A DNA stretch of 64,000 nt from Trematomus loennbergii (GCA_012861695.1 JAAOOA010000099.1:447001-511000); one strand, 5' to 3'; numbered from the stretch's first letter, positions 11,899 through 24,659 are shown. The notes: generated by a model from the letters alone, not told the origin. Numbers and translations: made by a program.

Positions 11899-12905
11899 AT
11901 GAACCCCGCAGGCACTGGAGCGGATCCCGCCACAGTCCATCATGCCCTGTCTAGTCAGGGTTCCCTTCTGGGTCAACACGACCAGCTCATTCGGGCGTTA
12001 GTCGAGAGCAATCAATCCATGGCTCATCATGTCTCTGAGTTAGCTTGCCAGATCTCAGCTCTAACTACCTCGGCTGCAGTTTCTCTTGCCACTCCCAATC
12101 CAGCTTTTTCTCCTACTCCACGCCAGGATTTCCCCATCACCGACCCTGAGCCATTCCACGGTGAGGTGGAGAAATGCAGAGGATTTCTTTTCCAATGTAA
12201 CAAGGTCTTTCGCCAGCGTCCTGTTTCGTTTGCAGCTGATGTTACCCGGATTAATTATGTTCTGAGTTTGCTCCGTGGCAAGGCTTTAACCTGGGCAGAG
12301 GCTTTGAGCTCTTCAGTGGACTATGACAATCTGCGTTTTGAATGCTTCTCTGAGCGTTTTTCTGCTGTCTTTGATCATCCCAATTATTCTGGCTCCGCCG
12401 AGAATCAGCTGCTCGGTTTACAACAGGGAACCGGAGTGTGGCCGAATATTCCATCGAGTTTCACACACTCGCTGCAGAGGCTCGATGGGACGAGGCGGCT
12501 CTCAAGGCGGTGTTTTTGAGAGGATTAAAGGATCAGCTCCGGGATGAATTAGCTGCACGAGACGTTCCAGCGGATCTCCAAGATCTGATTTCCTTGGTGT
12601 CCCGCCTGGACTGTCGTTTGCGGGAGCGCAGAGCTGAGCGGACACAGCGGAATCCACCTGTCTCACACAGTAAGCCCAGTTTTTCCACCTACCCTGTTCC
12701 CTCTGTGTTTAAGTCTCCCTCCGTTTTCTCGCCGCCCAGCGGGCGCACCTCTTCTCACGAGGAGGCTATGCAACTGGGTCGCGCTAGACTATCTCCGGAG
12801 GAGCGTCAACGTCGGGCGTGTGCTGGCCAATGCATGTATTGTGGCAACGCTGGGCATGTCATTGCCAACTGTCCTGTACGCCCAAACGTGGGAGCTCGTC
12901 AGTGA
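11899..12905 (+). pseudogene. Gypsy gag (one frameshift)
   Basis: Starts at the ATG 16 bases after the 5' LTR. The first part (to about 12430) has the DPEPFHGEVEKCRGF-type capsid motif of vertebrate Gypsy gag. The second part, in another frame, runs from about 12438 to 12905 and ends with a CX2CX4HX4C zinc knuckle ([14 protein letters not shown]). A one-base loss near 12429 separates them. Homology continues without gap across the break, so this is a recent lesion or a sequencing error. Confidence 0.85.
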
Positions 12906-15900
12906 GATTGGGGGTCCTGACGAGTCCACAGCCATCTTCTCTACCTCCTTCTTTGTGCCGTTTTCTAATACCCGCCAAGATTTGTGTTAATACTATGACT
13001 TTGCCTATCCAAGCTCTCATTGATTCTGGTGCTGAGGATAGTTTTTTGGACCGTGAGCTAGCTGAACAGCTGGGACTCTGCCTGGAGCCGTTAGATGAAC
13101 CTCTAACAGCCTATGCACTTAATGGACAAATAATCTCCTCTGTAACAGCACAGTCAGCCCCTTTGACATTGATCACCTCCGGCAACCACAGAGAGCTCAT
13201 CCAGTTAAAGGTAATCTCTGCACCTTCCACACCTCTGGTATTGGGTTATCCGTGGCTTCGCACCCACAACCCACACATTGATTGGGTCAAGGGAAAGATC
13301 ATTGAATGGGATCAGCACTGTCTCGCTAACTGTCTGTTATCTGCCGTACCTCCTGTCTCTGTCTCCCCAAACTCTGCTGCTTCTGTAGACTTAACTGGAG
13401 TTCCTGCGACCTACCACGACCTGAGATTGGTCTTCAGCAAGGAGAGGGCTCTCTCTCTTCCTCCTCATCGGCCCTACGACTGCTCTATAGATCTGTTTCC
13501 TGGGGCTCCTCTACCCACCAGCCGCCTCTACAACCTGTCCCGTCCTGAGAAGGAGGCTATGGAGCTATATATCACGGACTCAGTGGCTGCTGGGATTATT
13601 CGTTCTTCCTCCTCTCCCGTGGGTGCCGGTTTCTTCTTCGTTGGCAAAAAGGATAAGTCACTGCGACCTTGCATTGACTTTCGTGGGTTAAACAACATTA
13701 CTGTTAAGAACAAGTACCCATTACCCCTTCTCACCTCTGCTTTTGAACCTCTCCATGAGGCAACCCTGTTCACCAAGCTTGACCTTAGGAACGCCTATCA
13801 TCTGGTCCGTATCCGTCAAGGGGATGAATGGAAGACGGCTTTCAACACTCCCTTAGGTCATTTTGAATACCTAGTCATGCCCTTTGGACTCACTAACGCT
13901 CCAGCAGTATTTCAGGCTCTGGTCAACGATGTTCTGCGTGATTTCCTTAACCGCTTTGTCTTTGTATACATAGACGACATCCTGATTTTCTCCAAAGACC
14001 AGGAGGAACACGAGAACCATGTCCGCCTGGTGCTTCAGAGACTGCTGGAGAACAAGCTCTATGTCAAGGCTGAGAAGTGTGAGTTCCACCAGAACCGGAT
14101 CAGCTTCCTGGGCTATATCATTAGTCAGGGCAGAGTGGAGGCAGATTCTGGAAAGATCGAGGCTGTGGTCAAGTGGCCAGCCCCAACTACGAGGAGGGAG
14201 CTTCAGAGGTTTCTGGGCTTCGCCAACTTTTACCGCCGCTTCATCAGGAACTTCAGTAAGGTTGCTGCACCTCTCTCAAGACTCACCTCTGTCAACATTA
14301 AGTTCTTCTGGACCCCAGAGGCTAATGAGGCTTTTCTCAAACTCAAGTCCCTGTTCACCTCTGCTCCCATCCTCATCCAGCCAGACTCTGAGAAGCAGTT
14401 TATTGTGGAGGTTGATGCGTCAGACACTGGGGTGGGAGCTGTATTGTCACAAACTGCTGGTTCTAATAACATCCTTCATCCTTGTGCTTTCTTTTCACGC
14501 CGCCTCTCTCCTGCTGAGCGCAATTATGACGTTGGAAACAGGGAGCTTCTGGGAGTAAAGTTGGCGTTAGAGGAGTGGAGACACTGGCTCGAGGGCAGCA
14601 AGCAGTCATTCCTGGTCTGGACAGACCACAAGAACCTCGCCTACATCCAGTCAGCGAGACGGCTGAACTCTCGACAGGCCAGATGGGCTCTCTTCTTCAG
14701 TCGCTTCAATTTTAGTCTCACATACCGTCCAGGTTCCCGGAATGTTAAGCCCGATGCTCTATCTAGACTGTACTCTTCTGACTCTCCCGAGCCCTCTGCT
14801 GGTTCAATCCTGCCCAAGAGTTGTGTTGTAGGCGCCCTCTCTTGGGAGATTAATAACACCATCCAGGAGGCTTTGAGAGAGCAACCAGATCCTGGTAACG
14901 GTCCTCCGAACCGTCAGTTCGTTCCCGATGCTGCTCGCTCCAAGGTTCTACAGTGGGTCCACAGTTCCCGGTTCTCCATCCATCCCGGAGTAAACCGCAC
15001 ACGCTCTCTTCTTAAGAGACACTTCTGGTGGCCAACTGTCAACAAGGACACTCAGGAGTTTGTTTCTTCCTGCCCCACGTGTGCTAGGAGTAAGTCCTCC
15101 CACCAAACACCTGCAGGATTGCTTCAGCCTCTACCCATCCCTAGTCGTCCCTGGTCACATATCGCCTTGGACTTTGTTACCGGTCTGCCTCCCTCCCAGG
15201 GTAACACCACAATTCTCACCATTGTTGATAGATTCTCTAAGTCTGCCCACTTTGTAGCTCTTCCTAAGCTCCCTTCAGCCTTGGAGACCTCCCAACTCCT
15301 CTCTGTACACGTTTTCCGGCTACATGGAATCCCTTCTGACATAGTTTCTGACCGCGGTCCTCAATTCACCTCTCGAGTGTGGAAGGAGTTCTGTCAATCC
15401 CTGGGAGCTTCTGTCAGTTTAACATCCGGATATCATCCCCAGTCAAACGGTCAGACTGAGCGAACCAACCAGGACCTGGAGTCAGCCCTCCGCTGCATCG
15501 TTGACCGTAACCCCTCTACCTGGAGCTCCCATCTTCCCTGGGTTGAGTACTCGCATAATTCCCTAACGTGTTCTGCTACTGGTCTCTCCCCGTTTGAGGC
15601 TTCTTTGGGGTACCAGCCGCCCCTGTTCCCTGAAGAGGAGAGAGAACTAGCAGTTCCCTCGGTCCAGCAGCATGTTCGTCGTTGTCAAAAGATCTGGAGA
15701 GACACTCGCTCTGCTCTCCTCCTGACTTCAGCTCGGAACCAACAGTCGGCCAACCGCCACAGACAAGCTGCTCCTCCTTACGTCCCAGGTCAGTCTGTCT
15801 GGTTATCTTCCAGGAACATTCCTCTCCTCACAGAATCGAAGAAGTTGTCTCCACGCTTCATTGGTCCCTTCTCCATTCAAAGGATTATTAACCCCTCTGC

Positions 15901-16246
15901 AGTCCGGCTGAAGCTTCCCAGAACATTGAGAGTCCATCCTACTTTTCATGTCTCCCAGATTAAGCCTGTTCACACCAGTGACTTGAGCCCTCCGGCCGTT
16001 CCCCCTCCTCCCCCCCGAGTCATTGATGACCATCCTGCCTACACAGTGCACCGTCTCATGGACGTCAGGCGCCGGGGCAGGGGCTTACAGTATTTGGTGG
16101 ACTGGGAGGGTTACGGTCTCGAGGAGCGATGCTGGGTCCCTCGCTCCCGAGTCCTGGACCCTGTAATGATAAGGGCCTTTCACAGGGCCCATCCAGACAA
16201 GCCTGGTGGTCGCCAGGAGGCTCCCGTTGAGGGGGGGGTACTGTGA
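12818..16246 (+). CDS. Gypsy pol polyprotein with C-terminal chromodomain
   Basis: Open for 1142 codons. The frame overlaps the end of gag, and the true N-terminus depends on how pol is reached from gag, so the first 50 or so residues may not be made. Seen in order: aspartic protease (LIDSGAED, Asp69), reverse transcriptase (LDLRNAYH, then YIDD at 384-387), RNase H ([11 protein letters not shown] near 530; WTDHKNL), integrase with an HHCC finger near 715-765 and catalytic Asp785, Asp845 and Glu881 (35 residues between the last two). It ends with a chromodomain ([17 protein letters not shown], near 1090). All catalytic residues are present. The protein would copy and integrate the element, with the chromodomain biasing target choice. 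Confidence 0.93.
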   Translation: MCWPMHVLWQRWACHCQLSCTPKRGSSSVRLGVLTSPQPSSLPPSLCRFLIPAKICVNTMTLPIQALIDSGAEDSFLDRELAEQLGLCLEPLDEPLTAYALNGQIISSVTAQSAPLTLITSGNHRELIQLKVISAPSTPLVLGYPWLRTHNPHIDWVKGKIIEWDQHCLANCLLSAVPPVSVSPNSAASVDLTGVPATYHDLRLVFSKERALSLPPHRPYDCSIDLFPGAPLPTSRLYNLSRPEKEAMELYITDSVAAGIIRSSSSPVGAGFFFVGKKDKSLRPCIDFRGLNNITVKNKYPLPLLTSAFEPLHEATLFTKLDLRNAYHLVRIRQGDEWKTAFNTPLGHFEYLVMPFGLTNAPAVFQALVNDVLRDFLNRFVFVYIDDILIFSKDQEEHENHVRLVLQRLLENKLYVKAEKCEFHQNRISFLGYIISQGRVEADSGKIEAVVKWPAPTTRRELQRFLGFANFYRRFIRNFSKVAAPLSRLTSVNIKFFWTPEANEAFLKLKSLFTSAPILIQPDSEKQFIVEVDASDTGVGAVLSQTAGSNNILHPCAFFSRRLSPAERNYDVGNRELLGVKLALEEWRHWLEGSKQSFLVWTDHKNLAYIQSARRLNSRQARWALFFSRFNFSLTYRPGSRNVKPDALSRLYSSDSPEPSAGSILPKSCVVGALSWEINNTIQEALREQPDPGNGPPNRQFVPDAARSKVLQWVHSSRFSIHPGVNRTRSLLKRHFWWPTVNKDTQEFVSSCPTCARSKSSHQTPAGLLQPLPIPSRPWSHIALDFVTGLPPSQGNTTILTIVDRFSKSAHFVALPKLPSALETSQLLSVHVFRLHGIPSDIVSDRGPQFTSRVWKEFCQSLGASVSLTSGYHPQSNGQTERTNQDLESALRCIVDRNPSTWSSHLPWVEYSHNSLTCSATGLSPFEASLGYQPPLFPEEERELAVPSVQQHVRRCQKIWRDTRSALLLTSARNQQSANRHRQAAPPYVPGQSVWLSSRNIPLLTESKKLSPRFIGPFSIQRIINPSAVRLKLPRTLRVHPTFHVSQIKPVHTSDLSPPAVPPPPPRVIDDHPAYTVHRLMDVRRRGRGLQYLVDWEGYGLEERCWVPRSRVLDPVMIRAFHRAHPDKPGGRQEAPVEGGVL

Positions 16247-16879
16247 GGATCTGCAGTACTTCCTCCTTCTTTTCCACTTCTATGTTTGTTTGTCTTCCTG
16301 GCTGGGCGTGGCTGACCTACATTCTGATTCCCGCCAACTCATCTCCACTGCTGTTGTTCATCTCACTGATTGCCACTACTCACCTGCACCTGCTTAAAAC
16401 CCTGGTTCCCATCCTCAGACTTCGCCAGTTCTTCGTTTATTCTTCAGTGGTAAACTATCGTCCTGGCCTACTAGCAGTATTCTAGTAAACCTTTTGATAC
16501 TCCTAGTGAAAGGTTATTCCTTTCTAAACCCTGCATCTTTATTCTTCCAGATCTACACACACCTGCCGCTCTGCTTGCCACGTCCAGCCTCCGACTCCTC
16601 GTCTGAGTTTCCTCCGTGCTTCCACGCACACCAGCTCATCCTGACTACATTCGCCAGCTCTGGATCTCCGGCTCTCCACGCCGGTGCTCCCTCCGTGCAT
16701 CTCCGCACCTCCGTCTCCCCCTGAGCTATCCAGCTCCACATCTGTCTTCTCTGAGCTCCTCTCTACACCTTGCCTGTGCCGTGGTCAAATAAAAACTATT
16801 GTTTGACACTTCACCACTGTCTCCATCTAGTGTTTGCGTAGCGGGTTCTCATCTCCAGTCACTTCTCGGAAGCGTAACA
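16242..16879 (+). repeat. Gypsy 3' LTR (638 bp)
   Basis: Same sequence as the 5' LTR without the 78-bp internal duplication. It is preceded directly by a polypurine tract (gaggggggggtac). The pol stop codon (TGA, 16244-16246) is formed by the first bases of this LTR. Confidence 0.92.
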
Positions 16880-17799
16880 AGTTGATGGTCAAATGCAAAG
16901 AGAAAGAGGGAGAGAGTTTATGAAAGTGTGAGAGAGGGAGAATCGGAGCAAAAGGTTACAATAGCCACGATTCAGAAGCGGTGAATTAAGCAAGCAAATA
17001 TTTTAGCCAACACAACCAAGTACATAAAATCGAGTAACAGAGCCATTAGTGTATATTTAATAGTTCAACACAACTGTAAGCACAACGAAATGTAGGTTAT
17101 TTAAAGTAGAATATGAAGCGAATGGGGCCTTTTTGAGTGACACTTGGAGACGTGGACGTGCAGGGAAAGCGCGCAGAGAAATGTAGGTTATTTAAAGTAA
17201 AGTAGCCTACGTCGAGATGAAGCATAGTGAAGATTGTGCACATGAATCATTTTGTTGAATTTCTGAATGGAGATCTGATCGATTAGACTAAGTTAACATA
17301 TCTGCTCCGTCAACACTCACAACACCGTCCTACAGACATAAATAAAGCAGTGACTGTATCCACCATACCTCAGACAGTCTTTGGTTTGTACATTTATAAC
17401 TTTTCTCCAGTTTTCTGAACAGATATGAGGAGCTGTGATCTCTGTGTGCTAACAGCTAACAGTTAATGGCTAACAGCTAACAGCTAACAGTTAATGGCTA
17501 CTGTTTTAGTTTTGTGGTGTCAAGTTCCTTGTCTGGATGGAATATCTGTGAACGACTCAGGTGTGAATGCCATGTCAGACTTGGACAAGTCCTTCCTGAA
17601 TTGTGTTAATTGAGGAAATCTGCTTATCTAAAAAACGGCTTGGATCATCTCCACCATCCTGTAAACATAGATAATATGTATTCATAAAGTAACCTAGTTG
17701 TCTTTCCATTTTCTTTAGCAAGTTTGCAAGGAACTGGGAATTGAAACCAAGTCTTTAAGAAGTAATTGAAAGGTTTGGATATGTTGTACATATATATAC
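16880..17799. other. Non-coding; contains a segment repeated at 19.7 kb
   Basis: No gene seen. Bases about 17290-17530 match about 19680-19880 in direct orientation (shared cagacataaataaagcag, tttctgaacagatatgag, gctaacagctaac), so both belong to one dispersed repeat. A short tandem of taacagctaacag words lies at 17450-17500. Confidence 0.6.
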
Positions 17800-18365
17800 A
17801 CAGATCTTGTACTTGAGTAAAAGTAGAAGTACTCAGATCTTGTACTTGAGTAAAAGTAGAAGTACTCAGATTTGTACTTGAGTAAAAGTAGAAGTACTCA
17901 GATCTTGTACTAGAGTAAAAGTAGAAGTACTCAGATCTTGTACTAGAGTAAAAGTAGAAGTACTCAGATCTTGTACTTGAGTAAAAGTAGAAGTACTCAG
18001 ATCTTGTACTTGAGTAAATCTAGAAGTACTCAGATATTGTAGTAAAAGTAGAAGTACTCAGATCTTATAGCACAATTAGAAGTACTCAGATCTTGTTCTT
18101 GAGTAAAAGTAGAAGTACTCAGATCTTGTACTTGAGTAAAAGTAGAAGTAATCAGATCTTGTACTTGAGTAAAAGTAGAAGTACTCAGATCTTGTACTTG
18201 AGTAAAAGTAGAAGTACTCAGATCTTGTACTTGAGTAAAAGTAGAATTACTCAGATCTTGTACTTGAGTAAAGTAGAAGTACTCAGATTATAGTACAATT
18301 AGAAGTACTCAGATCTTGTACTTGAGTAAATGTAGAAGTACTCAGATCTTGTACTTGAGTAATGT
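17800..18365. repeat. 33-bp minisatellite, agatcttgtacttgagtaaa type
   Basis: About 17 tandem units of agatcttgtacttgagtaaa plus agtagaagtactc. It is the same unit as the arrays inside the MITEs at 1.4 and 22.5 kb, here without the rest of the MITE. Open frames (STQILYLSKSR) are an artefact of the 33-base period. Confidence 0.9.
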
Positions 18366-18596
18366 AAAAATAGCATCAGGATTCAGGGAGTCAACAACGG
18401 GAGAAATGGCAATATTGCTGTGCTCGTTTCACTGTGCATCTTCAAAGCTTCCATTTGCAAAGCATGCTTCTGCAGCTGCAGGTGCACCTGATAGCCCTCC
18501 CCTCCCCCACTCTGACCAAGCTGTGACCTCTGCAACAAGAAAGAGGCAGGACAGAGCAGTATGAGGCTTATTCAGCTTAACTCTATGATATACAGT

Positions 18597-18597
<1 letters not shown>

Positions 18598-18635
<38 letters not shown>
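18598..18635. repeat. (AT)n microsatellite
   Basis: About 18 AT dinucleotides directly before the left end of the composite DNA transposon. Confidence 0.9.
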
Positions 18636-18638
<3 letters not shown>

Positions 18639-20299
18639 GGTTTGGAGGGTTACTTTGTAAATGTAGTTAGTTCCTGAATACTGAATACATGGCTCTGAAA
18701 GTAATCCGAATCCGAATAGTTACGTGTCTTAAAAAAGTAACGTATTCAGATTACTTTTAGAATACTTTTGGAATACTTTATTTGTCCATAACAGATGGGT
18801 ATGTTTTGGTGAACAGGAGACACTTATTTTACTGTTGTAATGGCTTATCAAGAGCACAACTCAAACAACATCTTGGTGTCATTCTGGACAGCTCCCTCTC
18901 ATTTGCACCCCACATAAAAAAACATCACTCGGACTGCATTCTTCTCCAGACTTCGCCCTGTCTCAATCCAGCACTGAAGTCCTGGTTCATGCATTCGTCA
19001 CATCCCATATTGACTATTGTAATACCATGCTCTCAGGCCTTCCCATCAAACTCCTCAATAAACTTCAAATCATTCATAACTCTGCTGCCCGGATCATCAC
19101 CCGCACCAAGTCCTCTGACCACATCACCCCCATCCTCATCCGTCTGCATTGGCTACCTGTAAAATACTGGATAGACTTCAAAACCCTCCTGCTCACATTT
19201 CAAAGCCCTCCACAACCTGGCCCCCACCTATCTGGCTGACCTCCTACACCCCCCTCTCTCTCTCCTCTCTCTCTCTCTCCTCTCACCTGGCCCCCACCTA
19301 TCTGGCTGACCTCCTACAGGAGTACACCCCCTCTCTCTCTCTCCATCTCTCTCTCTCCTCTCTCCTCCCACCTAGTTCCGGCCCGGGCTACTTTTTCACC
19401 TTTTTTCTGGCCCGACAAAATCGTGGTTCTATCGGGGCCAACAAACAGGGCTGAGTCGGGCTGAGTATGCTAAACTAGAGAGAGAATCGCTGGCAAGGGG
19501 GCTACAACTACAACAAGATGAATTTATTTGACCGTGATTTAATTGTAATACACGTTTCAAAATGATGCCGAAGTAACAACATATACTGACACCGGTTAGT
19601 AAAAACCATGAATTAATGCTTTGACAAGTCTGCAGACAGACGGCAGGCGAAAAACCTTTTAAAATGGGTGTCGGCTAAGCTAACACAATATATGCTCCGA
19701 CCGTCCACACTCACAACAACGGCCTATACAGACATAAATAAAGCAGCGACTGTATTCTCCATGACACAGGCAGTCTGTGGTTTGTACTTGTTTAACTTTT
19801 GTCTAGTTTCTGAACAGATATGAGAGCTGTGAGCTTGAGCGCTAACAGCTAACGGCTGATGTTGTTTTTCTGGGGTGCTCATTGAAGATGACGTCACGGC
19901 TCCGCCTACACTGTGTTACTATAGATACTACCCCAGTTCCTAAACTGCAATGGAAGCGCAGCATTAAAGTGAGCCGGGCCTAACAAGGCCTAACAAAACC
20001 GTACTAAGTCGAGCGAGGCCTGCGGTGGAAATGCGCCATATCTCTCTCTCTCTCTCTCTCGCGCTGACACAGACACGCTGCTGCGCCGTGCACACAGATC
20101 TGCCGGTAATGAATATTACATTTTGTGAGGAAACCTTTCCACCAATAATTCCAAAATGTATTCACTTCAGGTTTACGAAAGTAACTGTAATCAGATTACT
20201 CGTTTTTCAAATATAACGCGAGCTGAATACAGTTACTTGATTTTTGTATTCTGATTACGTAACGCCGTTACATGTATTCCGTTACAACCCAACCCTGAT
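18636..20299. mobile_element. Composite DNA transposon with CAGGGTT-type ends and nested insertions
   Basis: The left end starts cagggtttggagggttac. The right end, read in reverse complement, starts cagggttgggttgtaac. Both are followed by the alternating gtaac/gattac words of a common non-autonomous teleost family. The interior is filled by an L2 fragment (about 18855-19340) and another repeat (about 19370-20035). AT-repeats on both sides hide any target-site duplication. No transposase seen. Confidence 0.55.
18855..19345 (+). mobile_element. L2-type LINE, C-terminal ORF2 fragment
   Basis: Translation in shifting frames gives HLGVILDSSLSFAPHI, NKLQIIHNSAARIITR, then LHWLPVKYWIDFKTLLLTF, the well-known end region of teleost L2 ORF2. 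Several frameshifts; followed by a ctctctc run. A dead, old fragment. Confidence 0.75.
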
Positions 20300-20519
20300 A
20301 TATACACACTCTGTATATATGTTTGGTTATAATACATTGTATTACAACACAGTGCACAGTTTTTTGCCATAAGACTGCTTAACTCCTGAGCTCTATGACG
20401 TTTATTTGATATTATATATACGTTACCTCTTCTTCTGTTGCATTATATTGCACACTGGACTTACTTACTGCATCACTTATTTTATAATTACTTCTATTTT
20501 CTTTCTTTTTAAAATCATA

Positions 20520-20765
20520 TATATATATATGTATGTTGCATTGTTGGAGGAGTTGGGGACATAAAAATGTAATTGCCATTTCTACATTGTAGTTAGTAGT
20601 TAATGTGCACATACATAGATATATGTAGCGTCACGCAGCTTTCCCCTGAGAGATTTCTACGGGGAGAAGCTCAGCTAAAATATTACATGTACAGCACTTT
20701 GGCCCGACCAAAAATCGCTTTTAAATGTGCTTTATAAATAAACCTTGATTTGATTTGATTAAACG
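20520..20765 (+). mobile_element. LINE 3'-end fragments
   Basis: Two pieces. About 20530-20630 (gcattgttggaggagttgg) resembles the LINE tail at 53150-53250. About 20640-20762 ends tttataaataaaccttga followed by a tttgattt-type tail, the usual L2-like 3' terminus. No coding sequence. Confidence 0.5.
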
Positions 20766-21099
20766 CTGCGGTGATTAAATGCAATGTTATGCTCCTAACC
20801 ACTTCAAGCTTTATTTCTGAAACAGTATGGAGCTCAAACCTTTCTCTTTACCACAAGGGCATTACGTTACACATATTCTCTCCAGTAGCCTACAGCGTTA
20901 GCTCCATGGTTAGCTCTGAGTGTTAGCATGCTTGCTAATGTAAACACACAGCGTATTACTCCCAAAACACGCTGCGCATTGTTTCTGATACAGCACATAG
21001 CTTGACATGTTCTTTCTTAAGTGTTTACCGCTAGAACAGTGCCATTATATGTATTATATATAACAACTTTACTCTAAGCCTCCAGCAGACATCCTGCTG
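20766..21099. other. Non-coding spacer before duplication copy B
   Basis: No feature recognised. It may belong to the duplicated segment, but its counterpart would lie left of the window. Confidence 0.5.
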
Positions 21100-21120
21100 A
21101 ATACACAGACACACAGCGCT

Positions 21121-21395
21121 GTGACTGTATACAGAGATGATAGGTTGGGTCGTGTCACGTGTGCCGGAGAATATAGGTTGGGTCGTGTCACGTGTGCCGG
21201 AGAATATAGGTTGGGACGTGTGCCGGAGATGATAGGTTGGGACGTGTCACGTGTGCCGGAGATGATAGGTTGGGACGTGTCACGTGTGCCGGAGATGATA
21301 GGTTGGGAAGTGTCACGTGTGCCGAGATGATAGGTTGGGACGTGTCACGTGTGCCGGAGATGATAGGTTGGGACGTGTCACGTCGGCCGGATGTC
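21121..21395. repeat. 33-bp minisatellite, copy B
   Basis: Same array as at 30-240, with about eight units, one of them shortened (near 21208-21225). Several units read gggacgtg instead of gggtcgtg, so the two arrays have diverged in both unit number and sequence. Confidence 0.9.
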
Positions 21396-22521
21396 GCCAA
21401 TGACGTTATAGGAGCGAAAATTCTGGATCTGCTTGTTAGCACCCTCCTTTTTTAGAGAGAGTGTGGGTACGAAGGAAAAGAGAGGGTTTTGTTTACTGAC
21501 ACTTTGTGAGTTCCCTGACACACCGGGGACACATATTTATGTATAACAGACATCACAAAGTGCATTTTGCATGATATTGTAGGTCCCCTTTCAATTAATC
21601 ATCATACTAAAGTGGATACTAAAGTAATGATAATGATAACTTTAGATAATGTCTAAAAGAATACTCTGTTACAGTAAAAGTCCTGCATTCAAAATGTTCC
21701 TCAAGTAAAAGTAGAAAAGTATTCTCATCAAAATATAGTTAAAGCAGCGACAGTAAAAGTAGTCATTGTGCAGATTGGTCCATTTCAGAATAATATATAT
21801 GATATGTTTTATAATTATTGATCATTAAAGTGTTGTCAAAGGCTGGTGTATATATATTTATATTTGCTTGTGACTGCTCACCTCACTGGTCCCCTGTGTA
21901 CAACAAAAGGCTGTGGTACAATCTGATCAGAGCCCTCCTTACTGCAGTCTGTCATTATATGTGTTTATAATGTTTTAACACACCAAAGAAGAGGACTATT
22001 AGGTGTGAATGCAACCTTAGTTTCCTGAAAGAGTGAATACTTAGGACATAACACAGTATGGCTTATAATACTGTTTAATACACAAGGGAGGTATCAAGAC
22101 TAGAAAGCAAAGACAGAATATGGTATGTAAATGCATAAAACAATGGGAATGGCTGTGAGGGATGCAGGAGGAGCAGGGCCATGCAGGGACAGCAGGACCA
22201 GGGACAGCATTGGGAGGCCTAAAGATGGGAGCCACATCCATACAGCAAGAAAGAAACACCAACCACTCACACAGACAGAGGAGAAAGGGTTAGTAACAAA
22301 ACAACATGGGATAAGAGAAGAAGGTGAGGATTTAAGGAACTGAGAGAGACATCTTATTGTTTTCAACTTGATAAATAGTTACATTACAAGGCTCGATGTA
22401 GACAATGCTCCTTTTCATAAGTTTATCGCGATCTGTCCAAACATTCGGCCAAAAGGCTTCATATTTTCCACTGCCAAAACTCATAGCTCTGTTGCCACAA
22501 TTACGAGTAACGTCAGGTGTG

Positions 22522-23135
22522 CAGTGGTGGGAAAAGTACTCAGATGTTGTACTTTAGTAAAAGTAGAAGTACTCAGATCTTGTACTTGAGTAAAAGTAGA
22601 AGGACTCAGATGTTGTACTTGAGTAAAAGTAGAAGGACTCAGATCTTGTACTTGAGTAAAAGTAGAAGGACTCAGATGTTGTACTTGAGTAAAAGTAGAA
22701 GTACTCAGATGTTGTTCTTTAGTAAAAGTAGAAGGACTCAGATCTTGTACTTGAGTAAAAGTACTCAGATTTTCTACTTCTTCGTAAGCTCTTTAAAGTA
22801 GCGACAGTAAAAGTAGTCATTGTGCAGATTGGTCCATTTCAGAATAATATATATGATATGTTTTATAATGATTGATCATGAAAGTGTTCTCAAAGCTGGT
22901 AAAGGTGCAGCTAGTTTGAATGACTTTGTATACTGCAGGGTAGCTTGTGGATTTACTCCAGGTGGAACTAAAGTCTGATTTAACACTTGATTATATTTCC
23001 ATTTACCTCTGAAATGCAGTGGGGTAGGAGTACAAATTATCATAACTGGAAATACCCAAGTAAAGTATAAGTACCTCAAAATTGTACATAAGTACAGTAC
23101 TTGAGTAGATGTACTTAGTTACTTCCCACCTCTTG
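22522..23135. mobile_element. Teleost MITE with expanded internal minisatellite, copy B
   Basis: Counterpart of 1358-1903. The internal 33-bp array (about 22538-22775) has about seven units against five in copy A, so it changed length after the duplication. A related piece lies inverted at about 45010-45190, and a long free-standing array of the same unit is at 17800-18365. Confidence 0.65.
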
Positions 23136-24655
23136 AGATGCTTCTCACAGCAAATATTGCTATATCTGATTTATTAACATGAATTTAGATTAATTAATCA
23201 CAAAGCATATAATTCATTAGATTAATATTTGTAATCGCTTGACAGCCATAGTTTTAACACACTTCCAGAAAATAAACTAGAACAATATGTTCCAGCGATT
23301 ATCTTATATTAAACTTTCATTTTTAAACTCAACATTTACCAATAATATATTTTACAGTAAGGTTAGGGGAAAAATACCATTGCGTATTTTATAATAAAGA
23401 CTCCATTTTGTATAATAGCGGACATTTTAATTTTTAATAAACTTAAGCACATCACTACTATGCTTTGGGAGGCATATATCCTCTTAAATCTTCAGAAAAT
23501 AATTAGTGATTAATAATTCTTAACTGATAATGCACAGTATGCAAGTATTTTATATCATGAATTGTGTTGATTTGTCATTTATATTTAATTTGTAACCTCT
23601 ACATGGTTGACATGTAGCTGGTAACAGGCTTCTGTCAGGTCACCTGCAACTATATTTCCACCTCCTTCCTTACCCCTCCCTAGTTAAGCAATGTGACTAC
23701 AGTGACCAATCAATCAGAAAATGTGCAGTACAAGTAGATGCAGTACATGTGTGTGTCCTCTAGTTGGAGCCCAAGAGCACAGGAGAAAACAACCATTTCC
23801 ATAGTTACTATTCTTGTTGGGACTTTTGCTGAAAATTACACAGCATGTTGTTCAGGCCTTCAGGGGAGTATTTCAGCATTGTTTTAGTGAGGACCACCCA
23901 AAAGGTCCTCACAACCAAAAATGTCCTCACAGAACGAGTTGTTTCTCAATAAGTGGTCCTCACAAGTTTAGCAAACCAAACACACACATGAACAATGACA
24001 TATATATCAAGGTATATTATATTTGTTCAGCGTTGGAAGAATTAATCAGATCCTTTACTTAGGAAAAGTACTAATTAGCATCATTTTTGGCTAAATGTAC
24101 TCCCAAGTATCAAGAGTAAAAGTACTCTTTATGCAGAATGGATATTTTCACAGTATTATATTATGGTAATTTTATTATCCTGTTTTTAGAAATGTTAGAG
24201 CATTCAAGTATTGACCAAATGTAGATACTACAAATACTGTGTTTACTGGTGCAGTACTGCAATATATCAGCATATCAGGTCTTTTATATGTGCAAAGTAT
24301 GTAGTAACTGAGTGTTAAAATAAATGTAGTGGAGTAAACAGTCAAATATTTTCCTCGAAATGTAGATGTAGAGATTTTCTCACTGAAGGCTGAATACAAC
24401 CAATATCTTTATTAAAATGTCTTAGTCTGGTACACAATATATGAATTTGAACACTGTGCAACAAATGTTGTTGCACTCTTTCAGAAAAACATCCATCACA
24501 AATTCTTGAAATGTAAATGGTTGAGGACTCAACATTTATTGATTAAAGAAAATTGACAAACATGAAAATAAAACATATAATAACAACAATAAATGAAGTG
24601 AACGTGTTAACCTGGGTTCAGGAGCATGGCCACGCCTACACCCTGTCTCTAACCC
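23136..24655. other. Non-coding AT-rich stretch, copy B
   Basis: Counterpart of 1904-3395 with scattered single-base differences. No gene or RNA signature seen. Confidence 0.6.
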
Positions 24656-24659
24656 CTAT

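Larger units (their letters stand above)
11167..16879 (+). mobile_element. Chromodomain Gypsy (Metaviridae) LTR retrotransposon, near complete
   Basis: A full LTR-gag-pol-LTR structure, 5.7 kb. The LTRs begin TGTGAGG and end TAACA. The interior encodes gag with a CCHC knuckle, then protease, RT, RNase H, integrase and a C-terminal chromodomain, in the Gypsy order; there is no env. The two LTRs differ by only a handful of point changes plus one 78-bp tandem duplication, so the insertion looks recent. No target-site duplication is visible: the five bases before are ataac, the five after are agttg. It occupies exactly the right edge of duplication copy A. Confidence 0.93.

Noticed and set aside
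13528..16277. Minus-strand open frames across the Gypsy pol
   Set aside because: They are shadows of the 1142-codon pol frame and have no motif.
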